Shown here in pieces: positions 62,223-64,000 of a DNA stretch of 64,000 bases (position 1 is the stretch's first letter; every line of letters begins with the position of its first letter). The DNA is from Deltaproteobacteria bacterium (GTDB taxonomy: Bacteria > Desulfobacterota > Binatia > HRBIN30 > CADEER01). The stretch is from assembly GCA_029262455.1 (NCBI GenBank), contig JAJCZJ010000031.1, positions 62,001-126,000 on the forward strand, given 5' to 3'. The translations under genes and the position numbers were made by a program. Below the pieces are notes generated by a model that was not told the DNA's origin, did no database searches, and saw only the letters and a program-made list of their open reading frames with translations.

Positions 62223-62926
62223 GCCTGATCGAGGCGCTTACCGCTGCCCTCAACCTGATCATCACACTCGACCCGCAAGTTCTGGCGGCTGTCGCAACGT
62301 CCTTAAAGGTCTCGCTGGTTGCGATCGCCCTCGCCACCGCCGCCGGTGCCCCACTCGGATTTCTAATCGCCATGAGCACCTTTCGTGGTAAGCGCCTAGT
62401 CGACGTCCTCCTCAACACTTCGACAGCGATCCCCACAGTCGTCATCGGCCTTGTCACCTACGCCTTGCTCTCTCGCCGCGGCCCGCTCGGCCCGCTCGGG
62501 TTGCTCTACACTCCAACCGCGATGATCATCGGCCAGGCACTGCTCGTCGCGCCACTCATGGCGGCTCTCACGAGCGCTGTCATCGGCGGTGCCGATCCAC
62601 GCATCCACGAAACTGCGCTTACGCTCGGTGCAACCCGCTGGCGCGCCGCGTGGACCGTCTGTGTCGAGACCCGCCGCGGCATTCTTGCGGCAGTCGCTAC
62701 CGGATTCGGTCGATTGATCTCAGAGCTCGGCATCGCCCTCATGGTCGGCGGCAACATCCGCGGTTCCACTCGCACGATGACGACCTCCATCGCCATGGAA
62801 ACCAGCAAAGGCGACTTCGCGCTGGGTTTCGCGCTCGGGCTGATCTTGCTTGCCGTCGCGCTCGGCGCCAACGTCGCCGTCGCACTCGCCGGCAACACCG
62901 TCGTTCAGCGCGGGAGCCTACGGTAA
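62219..62926 (+). CDS. tupB: Tungstate ABC transporter, permease
   Basis: 235 residues, five or six membrane segments. An ABC permease EAA-type loop is in DPRIHETALTLGATRW. Coupled to tupA by ATGA overlap; followed by the ATPase 4 bp later. Confidence 0.9.
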   Translation: MSLIEALTAALNLIITLDPQVLAAVATSLKVSLVAIALATAAGAPLGFLIAMSTFRGKRLVDVLLNTSTAIPTVVIGLVTYALLSRRGPLGPLGLLYTPTAMIIGQALLVAPLMAALTSAVIGGADPRIHETALTLGATRWRAAWTVCVETRRGILAAVATGFGRLISELGIALMVGGNIRGSTRTMTTSIAMETSKGDFALGFALGLILLAVALGANVAVALAGNTVVQRGSLR

Positions 62927-62930
62927 TTCG

Positions 62931-63599
62931 ATGTACTCACTCGAAAAGGTGCGTGCCATCCGCGGCGGCCGGCTCAATCTCGATATCGAGCAACTGACGA
63001 TCCCGAGAGGCCAGATCACAGCGGTTGTCGGCCCCAACGGCAGCGGCAAATCGACTCTCTTGCGTCTCTTGGCGTTCCTCGACCAACCCAGCGACGGGAT
63101 GATTACTTTCGCCGGAGAACACGTCACCGGTGCGCCCGAGCAGGCCCATCGTCTTCGCCAACAGGCTACGCTCGTCGCGCAAGACCCACTGCTCTTCGAC
63201 CGATCCGTCCGCGCCAACGTCGCGTACGGATTGCGCCACCGCGGCATTTCCGAGACAGCCGTTGGTTTAGCCCTCGCACGGGTTGGTCTCCCAGAGTTCG
63301 CCGAGCGCCGTGCCCGCCAATTGTCCGGAGGAGAACGCCAGCGAGTCGCGCTCGCTCGGGCAATCGCGTTTAGGCCCGACGTTCTGCTGCTCGACGAACC
63401 AACGTCCAACGTCGACGAAAAGACGAAGCGGCCGATCGAGACGTTGATCGGTGAACTGGCAGAAGAAGGCTGCTGCGTCGTGGTCACTACGCACGATCTC
63501 CGCCAGGCGCGAGCATTTGGGAACAACCTCGTCGCCCTCGATTGCGGACAGATACGCCCCTTCGGAGCGGAGGATGACGCGTCGGTCGTCCTGCGATAG
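62931..63599 (+). CDS. tupC: Tungstate ABC transporter, ATP-binding protein
   Basis: 222 residues from ATG 62931. Walker A GPNGSGKST, signature LSGGERQRVALARAIAF, Walker B LLLDEPTSNVD, H-loop TTHD. Forms the transporter with TupA and TupB. Confidence 0.92.
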   Translation: MYSLEKVRAIRGGRLNLDIEQLTIPRGQITAVVGPNGSGKSTLLRLLAFLDQPSDGMITFAGEHVTGAPEQAHRLRQQATLVAQDPLLFDRSVRANVAYGLRHRGISETAVGLALARVGLPEFAERRARQLSGGERQRVALARAIAFRPDVLLLDEPTSNVDEKTKRPIETLIGELAEEGCCVVVTTHDLRQARAFGNNLVALDCGQIRPFGAEDDASVVLR

Positions 63600-63608
63600 C
63601 ATCCCCGC

Positions 63609-64000
63609 ATGTCGCCACTCGCCCGAATCGCAGCCGCCGCGCTCTTCTTAGTCACCGGGTGCACCGCAGCGAAGCCTCAAGCGCCAATCCTACCCGTTAC
63701 GAAGAGCGTGTCTCTCGTCGGCGACTTCACAACCAACGCATGGGCCTACGGCCGGGATGCCGGCAACTCGGTCCGCATGGGCAACGAAATCCTTTGGGCT
63801 TTCGGCGACACATTCACTTGGACCGGATTCGAATGCGCCACGGCCGCCTGGTCATCGGTGGACAGTCCACTGGAGTTGAGTGAGCCTGTAGGTCCTTGGT
63901 TCGAGTCTCTGCCTTTTTACGAGCTTTCGAGCACGGAAACCCAGTTCAACAAGGAACGGAAGCCGCCGCGATGCTGCAAGCAAACCAAGGCATGTAGCGC
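63609..64000 (+). CDS. Lipoprotein, beta-propeller-like (3' partial)
   Basis: Open to the end of the window (130 codons). Lipoprotein signal with FLVTGC (Cys18). VGDFTTNAWAYGRDAGNSVRMGNEILWAFGDTF resembles the start of DUF4185-type five-bladed propellers. Starts 9 bp after tupC, so perhaps in the same operon. Not complete. Confidence 0.6.
   Translation, partial: MSPLARIAAAALFLVTGCTAAKPQAPILPVTKSVSLVGDFTTNAWAYGRDAGNSVRMGNEILWAFGDTFTWTGFECATAAWSSVDSPLELSEPVGPWFESLPFYELSSTETQFNKERKPPRCCKQTKACS

Noticed and set aside
1-64000. tRNA, rRNA, CRISPR arrays, prophage or IS elements
   Set aside because: No cloverleaf with TTCGA-type arm, no regular spacer-repeat array and no transposase or integrase was seen by reading; a computed search would be decisive.

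Overview
This 64 kb window is chromosomal DNA of high GC content from a Gram-negative, deltaproteobacterium-like organism. Signal peptides, lipoboxes, a YdbH/YdbL pair, an MscS/YbdG-type channel and OmpR-type signalling show an outer membrane. Several secreted proteins carry cysteine-rich N-terminal modules and paired dockerin-like calcium motifs of the DCNGDG...ELI..VNIALG type. I associate that style with uncultured deltaproteobacterial lineages such as Binatota; this placement is inference, because no rRNA or ribosomal protein gene is present. No tRNA, rRNA, CRISPR array, prophage or complete insertion sequence was seen.

Layout. Positions 1-4.2 kb: the end of an acyl-CoA dehydrogenase and a large secreted alpha/beta hydrolase. 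4.3-9.1 kb: an operon for a small DNA-binding-like protein, a YqiJ-like membrane protein and a flotillin, divergent from an alcohol dehydrogenase and a TetR regulator. 9.1-13.2 kb: a secreted copper-monooxygenase-like protein and a divergent (alpha/alpha)-barrel protein. 13.5-18.8 kb: a VWA / PspA-like / membrane protein operon divergent from an OmpR-type two-component system, with a TTTAC-N6-TTTAC site between them. 18.8-25.9 kb: YeaO-type DUF488, HAD, AAA ATPase, saccharopine-dehydrogenase-like, alpha/beta hydrolase, a small selenoprotein and a GH2 glycosidase. 26-31.4 kb: a deazaflavin nitroreductase, a secreted protein, a TSUP exporter operon, a nitroreductase and a haloalkane dehalogenase. 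31.5-34.5 kb: a TetR / acyl-CoA dehydrogenase / acyl-CoA dehydrogenase operon with a perfect 20-bp operator. 35-46 kb: a coiled-coil protein, a beta-helix surface protein, a sulfatase-like lipoprotein, asnS and an 11-haem cytochrome. 46-55 kb: an MscS channel, a histidine kinase, a penicillin-acylase-type hydrolase with dockerin-like tail, and YdbL and YdbH. 55-64 kb: pirin, a degenerate class III cyclase, a pole-organiser-like acidic protein, a D-2-hydroxyacid dehydrogenase, gltA, a LOG-family protein, tupABC tungstate transport and a truncated lipoprotein gene.

The best find is at 23482-23820 on the minus strand. An in-frame TGA at codon 13 sits in a U-x-x-C thioredoxin-fold motif, followed at proper distance by a 7-bp-stem hairpin. 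Standard gene calling would split this gene and lose its active site. The selenoprotein, together with a tungstate importer in the same window, suggests an organism that uses both Se and W. The window is also rich in short REP-like hairpin elements, palindromic operators and genes coupled by 1-4 bp overlaps.
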